47,998 nt of DNA, from assembly GCF_000820705.1 (NCBI RefSeq), contig NZ_CCXI01000042.1:1-47998 (forward strand). Direction: 5' to 3'. The stretch's first letter is position 1; the number at the start of each line of letters is the position of its first letter. A model generated the notes under the pieces. It saw only the letters and a list, made by a program, of their open reading frames with translations, did not search any database and had not been told where the DNA came from. Positions 26,529-39,781 of this stretch are shown in pieces. Source of the stretch: Clostridium polynesiense (GTDB taxonomy: Bacteria; Bacillota; Clostridia; Clostridiales; Clostridiaceae). The position numbers and the translations under genes are program-made.

Positions 26529-29456
26529 ATGGCAAAGAAGATTCAAATACCTAAAGATAATAATATAATACCTATTCCCCTTGAAGAGGCGATGCCGGAT
26601 AATTATCTGCCTTATGCAGTAGAGGTAGCCAGGGACAGAGCTCTGCCAGATGTAAGGGATGGTCTGAAACCTGTTCATAGAAGGATACTTTATGGTTCAT
26701 ATCTTCTTAAGGCATTTCCAGATAAGCCCTATTTTAAGTCAGCAAGAATAGTAGGAGATATACTTGGTAAATTCCATCCTCATGGAGACACCTCAGTATA
26801 TGATTCTATGGTTATACTGGCCCAGAATTTTACTACAAGATATCCTCTTATAGATGGACATGGTAACTGGGGTTCTATAGATGGGGATGGAGCTGCTGCT
26901 ATGCGTTATACAGAAGCAAGACTTGCACCAATAGCTATGGAAATGATAAGGGATATAGACAAGAATGTTGTAGAAATGGTACCTAATTATTCTGATACTG
27001 AAGAGGAGCCTAAAGTACTTCCTGCAAGATACCCAAACCTACTGGTGAATGGAGTTTTTGGAATTGCAGTAGGACTTGCTACAAACATTCCGCCTCATAA
27101 CCTTGAAGAGGTTGCAAATGGGGTTATTGCATATATGGAAAACAATGATATAACTACTAAAGAGCTTATGAAGCATATAAAGGGCCCGGATCTTCCCACA
27201 GGGGGTATAATTATAGGTAAAAATTCTATGCTTTCTGCTTATGAAACCGGAGAAGGAAAGGTTACCCTAAGAGCTAAATCCACCATTGAAAAGCTGGAAA
27301 ACGGAAGGCTTGGAATTGTAATAACAGAATTCCCTTACAGGAGAAATAAGGCAAAACTATTACAGACAATATCAGATATGACAGGGGATAAAAGGCATTC
27401 AAAGGCACTGGAATCCATAGTGGACATAAGAGACGAATCTGACAGGACGGGGATTAGAGCTGTAATTGAATTTAGAAAATCTACTGATATGGATACTGCT
27501 GAAAAGGTGCTTAAATATCTTTACAAAAGAACTGACCTTCAGTGCAATTTAAGCTTCAATATGGTTGCTTTGGCTGATGGGAAGCCACAGACCCTTGGAC
27601 TTAAGGATATTATTATTCACTATGTAAGACATCAAAAGGATGTAATAACCAGGAGAACTAAAAAAGAGCTTCAGGATGCTGAAAAGAGATTCCATATAGT
27701 TGAAGGATTTATAAAAGCTATAAATATTATGGATGATGTAATAGCAGTTATCAGGGCGTCAAAATCTAAAAAGGATGCTTCAGACAACCTTATTGATAAG
27801 TTTGGGTTTACTGAAGTTCAGGCTACAGCTATACTGGAGCTTATGCTTTATAGGCTTACTGGCCTAGAAATCAAGGTTTTTGAAAAGGAATATAGAGAGC
27901 TTGAAAGACTCATTAAAAGACTTCAAAAAATATTAAAAGACGAAAATGAACTTATTAAAGTAATCAAAACAGAGCTTTTAGAGATAACGGATAGATATAA
28001 AGACAGTAGGAGAACCGAAATTATTGAAGATGAAAATGAAGCTAAGATAGATATAGAAGAGTTGGTGGTAGTAGAAGATATAGTTGTAACCCTTTCAAAT
28101 GAAGGTTTCATTAAAAGAGTACCTTTAAAAAGCTATAACAGATCTAACGCAGAACCTGATAGCATTGAATATAGAGAGGGGGATTTTGCAAAATACATTT
28201 TCAATTCTAATACAAGAGATTCTATAATGCTTTTTACCAGCAAAGGAAACATGTATCAAATAAAAGGTAATACGGTGCCTGAAAGCAGGTGGAAGGACAA
28301 AGGGGAAAAAGTAGATTCCCTTATAAGAGGTATCGATTTAGATAGTGAAAGTATAGTAGCTGCCTACTCTATAAATAATATACATTCCCCAGAGAATTAT
28401 ATCTTTATAACCAGTAGGGGAAACATTAAAAAAACTCCTTTAGAAAAGTTTGAAACCAATTATACAAAGCTTTCTGCATTAAAATTAGAAGATGGAGAAG
28501 AGCTTGTAAAAGTTCAGCTGGTTGAAGGTGAATGAGAAGAAGGATTTCTTTCTCTTAATACAAAAAATGGTCTCAGCTTTACTCTGGAGGAGCCGGTATT
28601 GGATGCCGCTGACAGGAACATCGTTTCTTCAAACTTAGTAATGCTGCCTGATAAAGATGAGGTAATCAGTGCAGAGTTTACTAAGGAGTATGAATTTGCT
28701 TCCTTTACCTTAGGGATTAATAAAAGGGGAAACATTAAAATATACAATAAAAACAGAAAAGACGATTATATGAAAACTGCTGTAAATTCTAAAAGCAGTG
28801 TTTTAGTCTTTACAGATAAAGGAGCAGTTTATAATATACCAATGGTGATTCTACAGAATCTAAAAGATAAAGAAATATCCTTAGAGGACATAACAGATGG
28901 TTTCGACGGTGCTAAGGAAAAGGTATTAAATATAGTCTCTTCTAAGAACTTAACTGAAAGTGCCAGCGTTTATTTCTTTAGTAAGTCTGGACTGGTGAAA
29001 AAGACAAATCTAAAAGAATTTATAGGAGACTACACAGAGATTCAAAGCTATAAATTTAAGAATGAAGATGATAAATTAGTATCTATAGAGTTCGGACCTT
29101 CTGAGGATTCCCTGCTTATTATGATCACTTCAAAAGGTATGGCTATTAAGTTTGATTCAGGAAATGTAAATCCAATGGGAAGAGTAGCTTCCGGTGTGAT
29201 GGGAATAAGCTTAAAGGATGAAGATTCAGTTGTTTTCGGTAAAGTTATAACTAAAAATAAAAATATTAAGGATAGTAAAGTCGGTGAACTTGCTTTAACC
29301 TGCGATGATTTTAATGAAATAACCTTAGTAACAAGTAAAAAAGAAACTAAAACAATAAAGGTTGAAGACATAAAAATTCAAAACAGAGCTGGCAGAGGAA
29401 ATAATATTTTCCTTGTAGTGATGAATGATTACGTAAAAAGTGTTAAAATCAAATAA
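26529..29456 (+). pseudogene. parC: DNA topoisomerase IV subunit A (ParC-like) with an in-frame TGA
   Basis: DNA-cleaving subunit of topoisomerase IV, 975 codons if read through. ATG 26529 follows AAGGAGGAG 15 nt after parE. The winged-helix/tower part has the catalytic Tyr127 in AAMRYTEARL, and VRDGLKPVHRRILYG and HGNWGSIDGDGAA. The reading frame meets TGA at 28533-28535 after LVEGE and then continues in the same frame with REE-type sequence (EEGFLSLNTKNGLSFTLEE) to 29456. As it stands the gene encodes a 668-aa protein with a partial C-terminal beta-pinwheel. A single substitution (for example CGA or AGA to TGA) explains it. A sequencing error is also possible. Confidence 0.85.
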
Positions 29457-29481
29457 ATGAATTTACTAAGGAGGGGGTCTT

Positions 29482-30039
29482 TTGAAAAGTATTATAGTTA
29501 TGCTGGCAGAAGGCTTTGAAGAAATAGAAGCTCTTACTGTAGTGGATGTCATGAGAAGAGCAGGAGTTAAATGTAATATGTGCTCACTTAAGGGTAAGCA
29601 GGTTACAGGATCCCATGGCATCAAGGTAGAAGCAGACACTGATTTAAATTCTTCGGAACTAGTAAGCTATGATGGTATTGTACTTCCTGGAGGAATGCCG
29701 GGAGCAGAGAATTTAAAAAATAATCTTCAGGTGGTAGAACTAGTTAAAGAATATTACAGCAACGGTAAGATTGTAGCAGCAATATGTGCTGCACCTATAG
29801 TTCTGGAAAAGGCGGGAATCATAAGAGGAAAGAAGATAACTTCCTTCCCTGATTTTAAAGAAAAATTAGATAACTCAATATATAATGAGGATATGGTGGT
29901 AGAGGATGAAAATATCATAACCAGTAGAGGACCGGCTACTGCACTTCCTTTTTCATACGCTATCCTAAAAAAACTGGGGTTAAATGAAGAAGCTGAAAAT
30001 TTATATAATTCCATGCTTTTTAATATAGTTACAGAATAA
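29482..30039 (+). CDS. DJ-1/YajL family protein
   Basis: A 185-aa member of the DJ-1/ThiJ/PfpI superfamily. The nucleophilic Cys102 is in the conserved elbow AAICAAP. The neighbouring acid is Glu16 in AEGFEEIEA. PGGMPGAENL and SRGPATALPFSYAIL match the DJ-1/YajL core. TTG 29482 has AAGGAGGGGG ahead of it and lies 25 nt after the topoisomerase gene. Family members have been proposed to act as deglycases or oxidative-stress protectors. Which holds here is not known. It is the last gene before a strong terminator. Confidence 0.9.
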   Translation: MKSIIVMLAEGFEEIEALTVVDVMRRAGVKCNMCSLKGKQVTGSHGIKVEADTDLNSSELVSYDGIVLPGGMPGAENLKNNLQVVELVKEYYSNGKIVAAICAAPIVLEKAGIIRGKKITSFPDFKEKLDNSIYNEDMVVEDENIITSRGPATALPFSYAILKKLGLNEEAENLYNSMLFNIVTE

Positions 30040-30045
30040 ATTAAT

Positions 30046-30093
30046 CTCTCAGCACATAAAAAAGTTCTTTAAACTTGTGCTGAGAGTTTTTTT
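30046..30093 (+). terminator. Intrinsic terminator after the DJ-1 gene
   Basis: CTCTCAGCACA (30046-30056) pairs perfectly with TGTGCTGAGAG (30076-30086), followed by seven T. It ends the mnmH-parE-parC-DJ-1 unit. Confidence 0.93.
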
Positions 30094-30128
30094 ATTTTAG
30101 AATTTATTTAGAGATTAGGGGTGAAATA

Positions 30129-31421
30129 ATGGAAACAGCTACATTAAATAACGGACTAAAGATATTATATGAAAAAAGAAGCGGAAGCCTAACCTCCTTC
30201 TGCATAGGTTTCCAAGCAGGAGCAGAGGCAGAAATGGGCTTTAATTTGGGAACAGCCCACGCTTTAGAGCATATGCTTTTTAAAGGAACAAAATCTAGAA
30301 AAGAAAATGAAATAAATAATGAAATAGATAGTATTTTTGGGTTCAGTAATGCTATGACAAACTATCCTTATACAATATATTACGGGACCTGCAGGAGTAC
30401 TGATTTTCCTTCTGCAGCAGAACTATACAGCGACATAATAATGAATCCTCTTTTGAAAGATTCTGATTTTCAGGAAGAAAGAAAGGTTATACTTCAGGAA
30501 TTAAAGGACTGGAGAGAGGATGTGGATCAGCAATGTGAGGATGTTCTTTTTTACAATGCTTTTAATAATAAAAGAATAAAAGAGCTAATAATAGGAACCG
30601 AAGACAGTATAGGGAGAATAACTGTTGAAGAGCTTATTAAATTTTATAACAGATTTTATAATCCTGATAATTGTGTTATAAGTATAGTATCTTCTTTACC
30701 TTTTACAGATGCGGCATCTATAATTAAAAATCTTTTTGAACCATGGGAAAAAAGATATGAGTGCAGTGAAAATGGAAGTATCAAAGATTCAGAGGACAGT
30801 GATATTATTAAATCCGGAACATATATAAAAGAGGAAAATGGTCTTCAGGGTTCAAGGATAAAATATATATTCGATATATCTATGTTAAATGAGGAAGAGG
30901 TATATGCATTAAATATTTTTAATGAATATTTTGGAAATGGAGTCAGCAGTTTATTATATGATGAAGTCAGAACTAAAGGATCTATGGCATATGAAGTCTT
31001 CAGCAGCGTAAAAGCAGAAAAAGGAATCGAGTTATTCTGTATTTCATTAAATACTTCTATTGAGAATTGTAAAAGAGCAATAGAAACTGTAGACAGCTTA
31101 ATAAAGAATATTGCAGAATCCAAGGAGTTAAACATAACAATAGAAAAGTACAAAGGCAGATATTCGCTAAAAAAAGCTCTGGAAATAGAAAGAACCATAG
31201 TTCTGGCTAACAGATTAGTTACCTATGAAATAATGTACGGAGATTCTGAAAGGCTATATAAAGAAATAAACGGAAGCTATAATACGGACAAAGATATGGT
31301 TAGCAAAACCGTTAAAAGAATTCTAAAAAGTCCGGCAATACAAATTTTAATGTCAGGAATGTCAGGTGCCAGGCACCTGACAAGTGACAAAATAATAGTA
31401 GAATGCGAGGAAGATGCTTAA
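30129..31421 (+). CDS. M16-family zinc peptidase with an inserted repeat
   Basis: M16 (pitrilysin/processing-peptidase type) metalloprotease, 430 aa. The inverted zinc motif is HALEH (His44, Glu47, His48), and the distal zinc Glu lies in EDVDQQCEDVLFYNAF. The C-terminal half-domain (residues about 170-420) is the inactive M16_C clam-shell half. AGGGGTG precedes ATG 30129. Near the C-terminus a 24-nt insert of the palindromic repeat adds eight codons in frame (M-S-G-A-R-H-L-T) between ILMSG and SDKIIV. The frame is kept, so the protein is probably still made. recJ overlaps its 3' end. Confidence 0.88.
   Translation: METATLNNGLKILYEKRSGSLTSFCIGFQAGAEAEMGFNLGTAHALEHMLFKGTKSRKENEINNEIDSIFGFSNAMTNYPYTIYYGTCRSTDFPSAAELYSDIIMNPLLKDSDFQEERKVILQELKDWREDVDQQCEDVLFYNAFNNKRIKELIIGTEDSIGRITVEELIKFYNRFYNPDNCVISIVSSLPFTDAASIIKNLFEPWEKRYECSENGSIKDSEDSDIIKSGTYIKEENGLQGSRIKYIFDISMLNEEEVYALNIFNEYFGNGVSSLLYDEVRTKGSMAYEVFSSVKAEKGIELFCISLNTSIENCKRAIETVDSLIKNIAESKELNITIEKYKGRYSLKKALEIERTIVLANRLVTYEIMYGDSERLYKEINGSYNTDKDMVSKTVKRILKSPAIQILMSGMSGARHLTSDKIIVECEEDA
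31360..31382. repeat. Palindromic repeat copy 2, inside the M16 coding sequence
   Basis: A near-perfect palindrome of 23 nt with arms TGTCAGGTGCC and GGCACCTGACA around a single A. It matches the copy at 14624-14646 in reverse orientation with one difference. It lies within the gene and adds 24 nt in frame. Short duplications of ATGTCAGG and TGACAA at its edges look like insertion marks. Confidence 0.88.
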
Positions 31422-31422
31422 G

Positions 31423-33196
31423 ATGAAAGAGATTTGGATGCTTAAAAACCCAGGGCTTAATGTCAGAGAGCTAAGCAGCCAATGCGGTATAAGCAAGTTG
31501 ACAGCTTTAATGTGTGCAAATAGAGGGCTTAAGGATGAAGTTTCTATAAATAAATTTTTAGAACCGGATTTGAAAGATTTAAATAGCGGGTTTTTAATGA
31601 AGGATAGTTCTAAAGGGGTTAATATAATTAAAGATGCGATTCTTTCAGGAAAGAAGATTGTGATTTATGGAGATTATGACTGCGACGGTGTTATAAGCAC
31701 CTTTATTTTATATAAAGCTCTAAAAAAATGCGGGGCAGAAGTTAAATATTACATCCCAGATAGAGAAGAAGAAGGCTATGGAATGAACAGCGGAAGAATA
31801 ATGAAGCTTAGGGAGGAAGGACAGGAGGTTATATTAACCTGTGACAACGGAATTTCTGCCTTTGAACAGGTGGATCTAGCTGTAAAATTAGGGTTTCAGG
31901 TGGTGATAACTGATCATCATGATATACCTTATATAGAAGAAGAGGGAGTAAAGAGTTATAGTGTACCGAATGCACATGCAGTGATTAATCCAAAACAGCA
32001 GGAGTGCCTATATCCCTTTAAAAGCTTATGTGGTGCCGGTGTAGCCTTTAAGTTTGCCTGCTGCCTTTATGAAAGTATGGGGATAGACAGTGTGGAAGCT
32101 TATGAATTCATTGAATATGCAGCTATTGCTACTGTGTGTGATGTGGTGGATCTTTTAGATGAAAATAGGATTATAGTAAAAAATGGACTTAAAATGCTTA
32201 ATAAAACTCAAAATATCGGACTTAAAGCATTAATTAAAGAAACGGGTATAGCGGATAAAAAAATTACTTCATATCATCTTGGATTTATTATAGGGCCTGA
32301 AATAAATGCTACAGGAAGACTTGAAACTGCAGACTTGGCATTAGAACTTCTCTTAGAAGAAGATAAAAACAATGCGGAAGTCCTTGCCTCCAGACTACAT
32401 GCTCTTAACATTCAGCGTCAGCAACTCACTGCTGAAAGCGTTGAGGAGATTGAGGAGCAGATTGTTCATGGAAACATGCTTAAGAATAAAGTGCTTTTAA
32501 TATATAATCCCAATATTCATGAAAGTATTGCAGGTATTGCAGCGGGAAGAATAAAAGAAAAATATAATCTTCCAACGATAGTTCTAACTAAAGGAAAAGA
32601 AATGCCTAAGGGTTCAGGAAGATCTATTGATGGATATAACATGTTTGAGGAACTTTCAAAAGGTAAGCATCTTATGGAAAAGTTCGGAGGTCATCCTATG
32701 GCGGCAGGATTATCTTTAAAAGAAGAGAATATTGATAAATTAAGAGATTTTCTGATTAACAGCTGTACTCTTACTGAAGAGGATATAACTCCTAAGATAA
32801 GAGCGGATGCTTCCGTCACCCTTAAACATATAAGCTATGAATTCATTAAGGAGATTGAGAGGTTCGAACCTTTTGGCAAAGGAAACAACTCTCCTTTATT
32901 TGCAATAAAAAATATAAATGCAGTTCGTATCTGGATGATGGGGAAGGAAAAAATATATTGAAGCTTAGATGTAAAGTGCCTAGTACTAGCATGTTTATAG
33001 ATGGAATATCCTTTAATAAAGGAGAAGAGTTTAAGAAAATATTGATAAATGAATATGGAGAAGCTGATGCTAATAGTATAATAGACAGCTCTTTCTGCAA
33101 TATTAATTTAGATTTATTTTTTATCCATCTATAAATGAATATAATGGAGTTAAAAGTATACAATTAATCATAAAGAATATAAGATTATCGAATTAG
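31423..33196 (+). pseudogene. recJ: RecJ single-strand exonuclease with two frameshifts
   Basis: Single-strand-specific 5'-3' exonuclease of recombination and repair, about 590 aa if intact. The DHH motifs are present (YGDYDCDGV, CDNGIS, TDHHD), as is the DHHA1 part (GGHPMAAGLSL). The main frame ends at 32961. Restoring one A in the A6 run at 32948-32953 opens a continuation LKLRCKVPSTSMFIDGISFNKGEEFKKIL. Restoring one T in the T6 run near 33117 opens YPSINEYNGVKSIQLIIKNIRLSN to 33196. Both repairs are +1 in a homopolymer. ATG 31423 is favoured as start because GAGGAAG precedes it, though ATG 31414 is possible. Missing parts are from the C-terminal OB-type domain. Confidence 0.87.
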
Positions 33197-33238
33197 CTGT
33201 TTATAATAAATATTATTAAATTACGGTTAAAAGAAAAA

Positions 33239-33261
33239 GTATGGGATTATTCATCCCATAC
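33239..33261 (-). terminator. Terminator of the SASP gene
   Basis: On the minus strand GTATGGGAT (33261-33253) pairs with ATCCCATAC (33247-33239), followed by TTTTT from the A-run at 33234-33238. Confidence 0.88.
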
Positions 33262-33271
33262 CTGTTACTGC

Positions 33272-33454
33272 TTATAAAGTTCTTTCATATTGTTCTACCA
33301 TTCTTTTAACCATTTCTCCACCAACGCTGCCGTTTTGTTTTGAAGTTAAGTCTCCATTATAGTCGCTTAGTGGAACTCCTAATTCGTTAGCAACTTCTTT
33401 TTTGAATTTTGCTAAACCGTTTTTAGCTTCAGGTATTAATGATTTATTTGACAT
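33272..33454 (-). CDS. Small acid-soluble spore protein, alpha/beta type
   Basis: DNA-binding spore protein of 60 aa that coats DNA in dormant spores and is degraded in germination by the GPR protease. The family block is VANELGVPLSDYNGDLTSKQ, preceded by the germination-protease recognition segment KKEVANELG. GGSVGGEMVKRMVEQYE near the C-terminus is typical. AGGAGGTGAAACAT lies before the ATG. A possible SigG -35 box TGAATA on the minus strand lies near 33544-33549, but no good -10 box was found. The gene shows that the organism makes endospores. Confidence 0.93.
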   Translation of the reverse strand: MSNKSLIPEAKNGLAKFKKEVANELGVPLSDYNGDLTSKQNGSVGGEMVKRMVEQYERTL

Positions 33455-33635
33455 TATGTTTCACCTCCTTTTTATCTTTGTGTTATTATGTTGTCCTTAA
33501 AAAGGGAATATATATTATAAAATTAAAGGCATAATAGGAATAATATTCATTGAGAAAATATTTTTGTTATTATAAATTTTAAAAAAACGATTGCCTGAAC
33601 AGCAATTAACTATACATCATATAGGAGATGGTTTT

Positions 33636-34712
33636 TTGAGTAAATATAAGATTATTATGACAGGTGGAGGGTCTGCAGGCCATGTAACTCCTAATCTGGC
33701 ATTAATACCCAAGCTTAAGGATATGGACTTTGAAGTAAAGTACATTGGAGGAAAGGATGGAATTGAGAAAGATATCATATCAAAGGAAGGAATTCCTTTT
33801 TATGAAATATCTACAGGGAAATTAAGGAGATACTTTGATGTAAAAAACTTTTCTGATCCATTTAAAGTGTTAAAAGGTGTGTTTCAGAGTATAAGTATAA
33901 TGCGTAAGGAAAAACCTGACATAGTTTTTTCAAAAGGAGGCTTTGTATCAGTACCTGTAGTTTTAGGAGCTTATTTTAATAAAATTCCTGTAATATCTCA
34001 TGAATCTGATATTACTCCCGGACTGGCAAATAAGCTTATAACACCTTACTGTACTAAGCTGTGTGTTACATTTCCTGAATCGCTGAAATACATAAAGAGT
34101 GATAAAGGAGTAGTTACAGGTACACCTATCAGAAAAGAACTGTTTACCGGAAGCAGGGAAGCATGTCTTAAGATAACAGGATTTAACGGAAGAAGACCAA
34201 TACTGCTTATAATCGGAGGTAGTTTAGGTTCTCAGGCTATAAATGGAATTATAAGAAGAAATATAGATTTGCTTTTAAAGGAGTACGATATTATTCACCT
34301 ATGTGGAAAAGGCAATATAGACAGCAGCATGAACAATAAATCTGGATACAGGCAAATGGAGTATGCAAACGAAGAAATGAAGCATTTTATTGCAGGAAGT
34401 GACTTAATCGTATCCAGAGCAGGAGCAAACTCCATTTTTGAGATTCTAGCTTTAAAAAAGCCAAATCTTTTAATCCCACTGTCAAAGAAAGCAAGCAGAG
34501 GGGATCAGGTATTAAATGCCCATTCCTTTAAAAACAGCGGATACAGCATGGTTGTAGAGGAAGAGAATTTAACTGATTATACCTTTATTGAAGCTGTTAA
34601 AAGTCTTTATAATAATAAAAACACATATATAAAAGCTATGGAAAAAAGCAAAGCAAAAAATGGAACAGATAATATTATTAAAATCATAGTAGAGAATTTA
34701 AAAGAAAGATAA
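33636..34712 (+). CDS. murG: MurG, peptidoglycan lipid II glycosyltransferase
   Basis: Peripheral membrane enzyme that adds GlcNAc to lipid I to give lipid II, 358 aa. TTG 33636 is fixed by AGGAGATGG at 33623-33631; a longer frame from 33591 lacks a site. The N-terminal UDP-sugar family loop is [22 protein letters not shown] and [36 protein letters not shown] form the C-terminal donor site. The length and motifs match normal MurG. It is not in a dcw cluster here but alone, followed by a terminator. A second copy may exist elsewhere. Confidence 0.9.
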   Translation: MSKYKIIMTGGGSAGHVTPNLALIPKLKDMDFEVKYIGGKDGIEKDIISKEGIPFYEISTGKLRRYFDVKNFSDPFKVLKGVFQSISIMRKEKPDIVFSKGGFVSVPVVLGAYFNKIPVISHESDITPGLANKLITPYCTKLCVTFPESLKYIKSDKGVVTGTPIRKELFTGSREACLKITGFNGRRPILLIIGGSLGSQAINGIIRRNIDLLLKEYDIIHLCGKGNIDSSMNNKSGYRQMEYANEEMKHFIAGSDLIVSRAGANSIFEILALKKPNLLIPLSKKASRGDQVLNAHSFKNSGYSMVVEEENLTDYTFIEAVKSLYNNKNTYIKAMEKSKAKNGTDNIIKIIVENLKER

Positions 34713-34740
34713 TGGTTATTAATTGATTATCGTTATTAAT

Positions 34741-34775
34741 AAAACAGGATAATATATTTATATCCTGTTTTTACT
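34741..34775 (+). terminator. Intrinsic terminator after murG
   Basis: AAAACAGGATA (34741-34751) pairs with TATCCTGTTTT (34761-34771) with a T-rich tail. Confidence 0.9.
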
Positions 34776-35092
34776 CTAAATAATCAAAAAATAAGCGCTT
34801 AGTTTATATAAAAAAGATTAAAAGGGAAAATTTATATAATTTTTTATAAAAATTTCTATAAGTATAATTTAATAAAAATAGACAAATAATGAATAATTAT
34901 TAATATAAATTCATAATGTAAACCTTTAGTTAACGGTGGATTAACAAACAAGGCGCTTCTAATTATAAAATAAACACACAATATGTACCTTGCAAAAAAA
35001 ATTCCTTAGTATATAATAATAATGTAGTTGAAAAATGCTATTTTTTATCAAGTAATCTTTTGTTACAATTTTAACGTGTAAGGAGGTTATTT
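34776..35092. other. Non-coding gap upstream of flavodoxin/PFOR
   Basis: About 317 nt of AT-rich DNA after the murG terminator. It contains a palindrome-like element, TTAGTTAA (34926-34933) and TTAACAA (34941-34947), which is only partly like a Rex site. A promoter for the flavodoxin gene is expected nearby. No ORF or RNA was found. Confidence 0.4.
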
Positions 35093-35521
35093 ATGAAAAA
35101 AATAACTATGATTTATTGGAGCAGTGGAGGAAATGTTGAGGTTCTTGCCAATGCTATCGCTGAAGGTATAAAAGAAACCGGAGCTGAGCTTACTATAAAA
35201 CATGTAAGTGAAGCTATGGTTGAGGATATAACCTCAGCTGATGCAGTAGCTTTTGGCAGTCCGTCTATGGATAACAACAGAATTGAACAGCACCAGATGG
35301 AACCTTTTATTAATCAATTTGAACTTCTTCCAAACAATAATAAAGAAACCCTTCTTTTCGGTTCTTACGGATGGGATGAAGGAAGCTTTATGAAAGATTG
35401 GGAGGACAAAATGAAGGGTTACGGTTTCAATGTTATATCTACGTTTGCAGTAAATGAATCACCCTCATCAAAGGAATTGTCTCAAGCAAAGGAACTGGGT
35501 AAAGAATTAGCAATGTTTTAG
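35093..35521 (+). CDS. Flavodoxin
   Basis: Short-chain flavodoxin of 142 aa that carries one FMN and moves electrons at low potential. The phosphate-binding loop is YWSSGGNVEVLANAI (residues 8-22), and later FMN contact loops are GSPSMDNNRIE and FGSYGWDEGSF. AAGGAGG lies before ATG 35093. It sits 64 nt before the PFOR gene, which can use flavodoxin in place of ferredoxin. This makes it a likely partner when iron is scarce. The two genes may share one transcript, since there is no terminator between them. Confidence 0.92.
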   Translation: MKKITMIYWSSGGNVEVLANAIAEGIKETGAELTIKHVSEAMVEDITSADAVAFGSPSMDNNRIEQHQMEPFINQFELLPNNNKETLLFGSYGWDEGSFMKDWEDKMKGYGFNVISTFAVNESPSSKELSQAKELGKELAMF

Positions 35522-35576
35522 TTAATAATATATTTACTTGAAATATATTCAATAAATTTTCATGTAAGGAAAGTGA

Positions 35577-39101
<3,525 letters not shown>

Positions 39102-39126
39102 TTCATAGCTGAATAATATGTTGAAA

Positions 39127-39161
39127 TTAAAAAGGAATCCCATTGGAGGATTCCTTTTTAA
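39127..39161 (+). terminator. Intrinsic terminator after PFOR
   Basis: TTAAAAAGGAATCC (39127-39140) pairs with GGATTCCTTTTTAA (39148-39161) around a 7-nt loop. Confidence 0.93.
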
Positions 39162-39317
39162 TATATGTATTTTACAATTCTCAGATGACGCATTAAATTC
39201 AACTATTAATTTAATTTTAAAAATTTCTCTTTTATATTTTGTAAATAAAGGGTAGAATTAATACATAGACTTTAAGGAGGTGAAAATCTGCACGTTTACT
39301 TAAGTGTGGAGAATATT

Positions 39318-39671
39318 ATGAATGATAACGAATTAAATAAGTGCGGCTGCGGAAATAACGAGCATAGCTGTGACTGTGGCCATGAACATCACCACGAACA
39401 TCATCATAACTGTGATTGCGGTCATGACCATGAGCACGAGGAAAGCTTCATAGTTGAATTAGAAGACGAAAATGGAGAAATAATATCCTGTGAAGTAGTG
39501 GATGCTTTTGAATATAACAATCAAGAATATGTTTTAGTTCAAAATCCAAATGATGGTTCAGTATATCTATTCAAATCTGTGGGAGAAGATGGAGAGCTAG
39601 TAGTGCCTGAAGATGCAGAATTCGACGAAGTAACAGCTTACTACGAAAATGAATTAAACAATGAAGAATAG
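39318..39671 (+). CDS. DUF1292 protein with His/Cys-rich N-terminus
   Basis: A 117-aa protein of the DUF1292 (YrzB) family, usually of unknown function. From ATG 39318 (GTGGAG just before) the first 40 residues are a metal-binding-like stretch with CGCG, DCGHEHHHEHHH, DCGHDHEHE. The DUF1292 core follows (FIVELEDENGEIISCEVVDAFEYNNQEYVLV and SVYLFKSVGEDGELV). A much stronger ribosome site, AAGGAGGTG at 39274-39282, precedes an in-frame CTG at 39288. That would give ten extra residues if CTG is used. The His/Cys segment would bind Zn, Ni or Cu, but this is inferred. Confidence 0.82.
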   Translation: MNDNELNKCGCGNNEHSCDCGHEHHHEHHHNCDCGHDHEHEESFIVELEDENGEIISCEVVDAFEYNNQEYVLVQNPNDGSVYLFKSVGEDGELVVPEDAEFDEVTAYYENELNNEE

Positions 39672-39676
39672 CTACC

Positions 39677-39707
39677 AAAGCAGTGCTAAGGCACTGCTTT
39701 TCTTTTT
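39677..39707 (+). terminator. Intrinsic terminator after the DUF1292 gene
   Basis: AAAGCAGTGC (39677-39686) pairs with GCACTGCTTT (39691-39700) around a TAAG loop, followed by a T-rich run. Confidence 0.93.
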
Positions 39708-39781
39708 AAAGGTTATAGTATAATTAGAGTATATAAAATAAGAAAAATTTGATATACTAATTTACAAAAGGAGGGAACAAG

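Noticed and set aside
10189-28535. TGA codons in the CDF and parC genes read as selenocysteine, since mnmH shows selenium use.
   Set aside because: Neither site is expected to hold a cysteine or selenocysteine. No SECIS-like element was seen. TGA is also a real stop elsewhere, for example after the HxlR gene at 7093.
33544-33549. A SigG promoter for the SASP gene (TGAATA).
   Set aside because: The -35 box is right but no acceptable -10 box (CATACTA-like) was found at the proper distance, so it is not listed as a feature.
34926-34947. Rex-type operator upstream of flavodoxin/PFOR (TTAGTTAA and TTAACAA).
   Set aside because: The half-sites are 7 nt apart instead of 4 and the left one is imperfect, so it is only noted.
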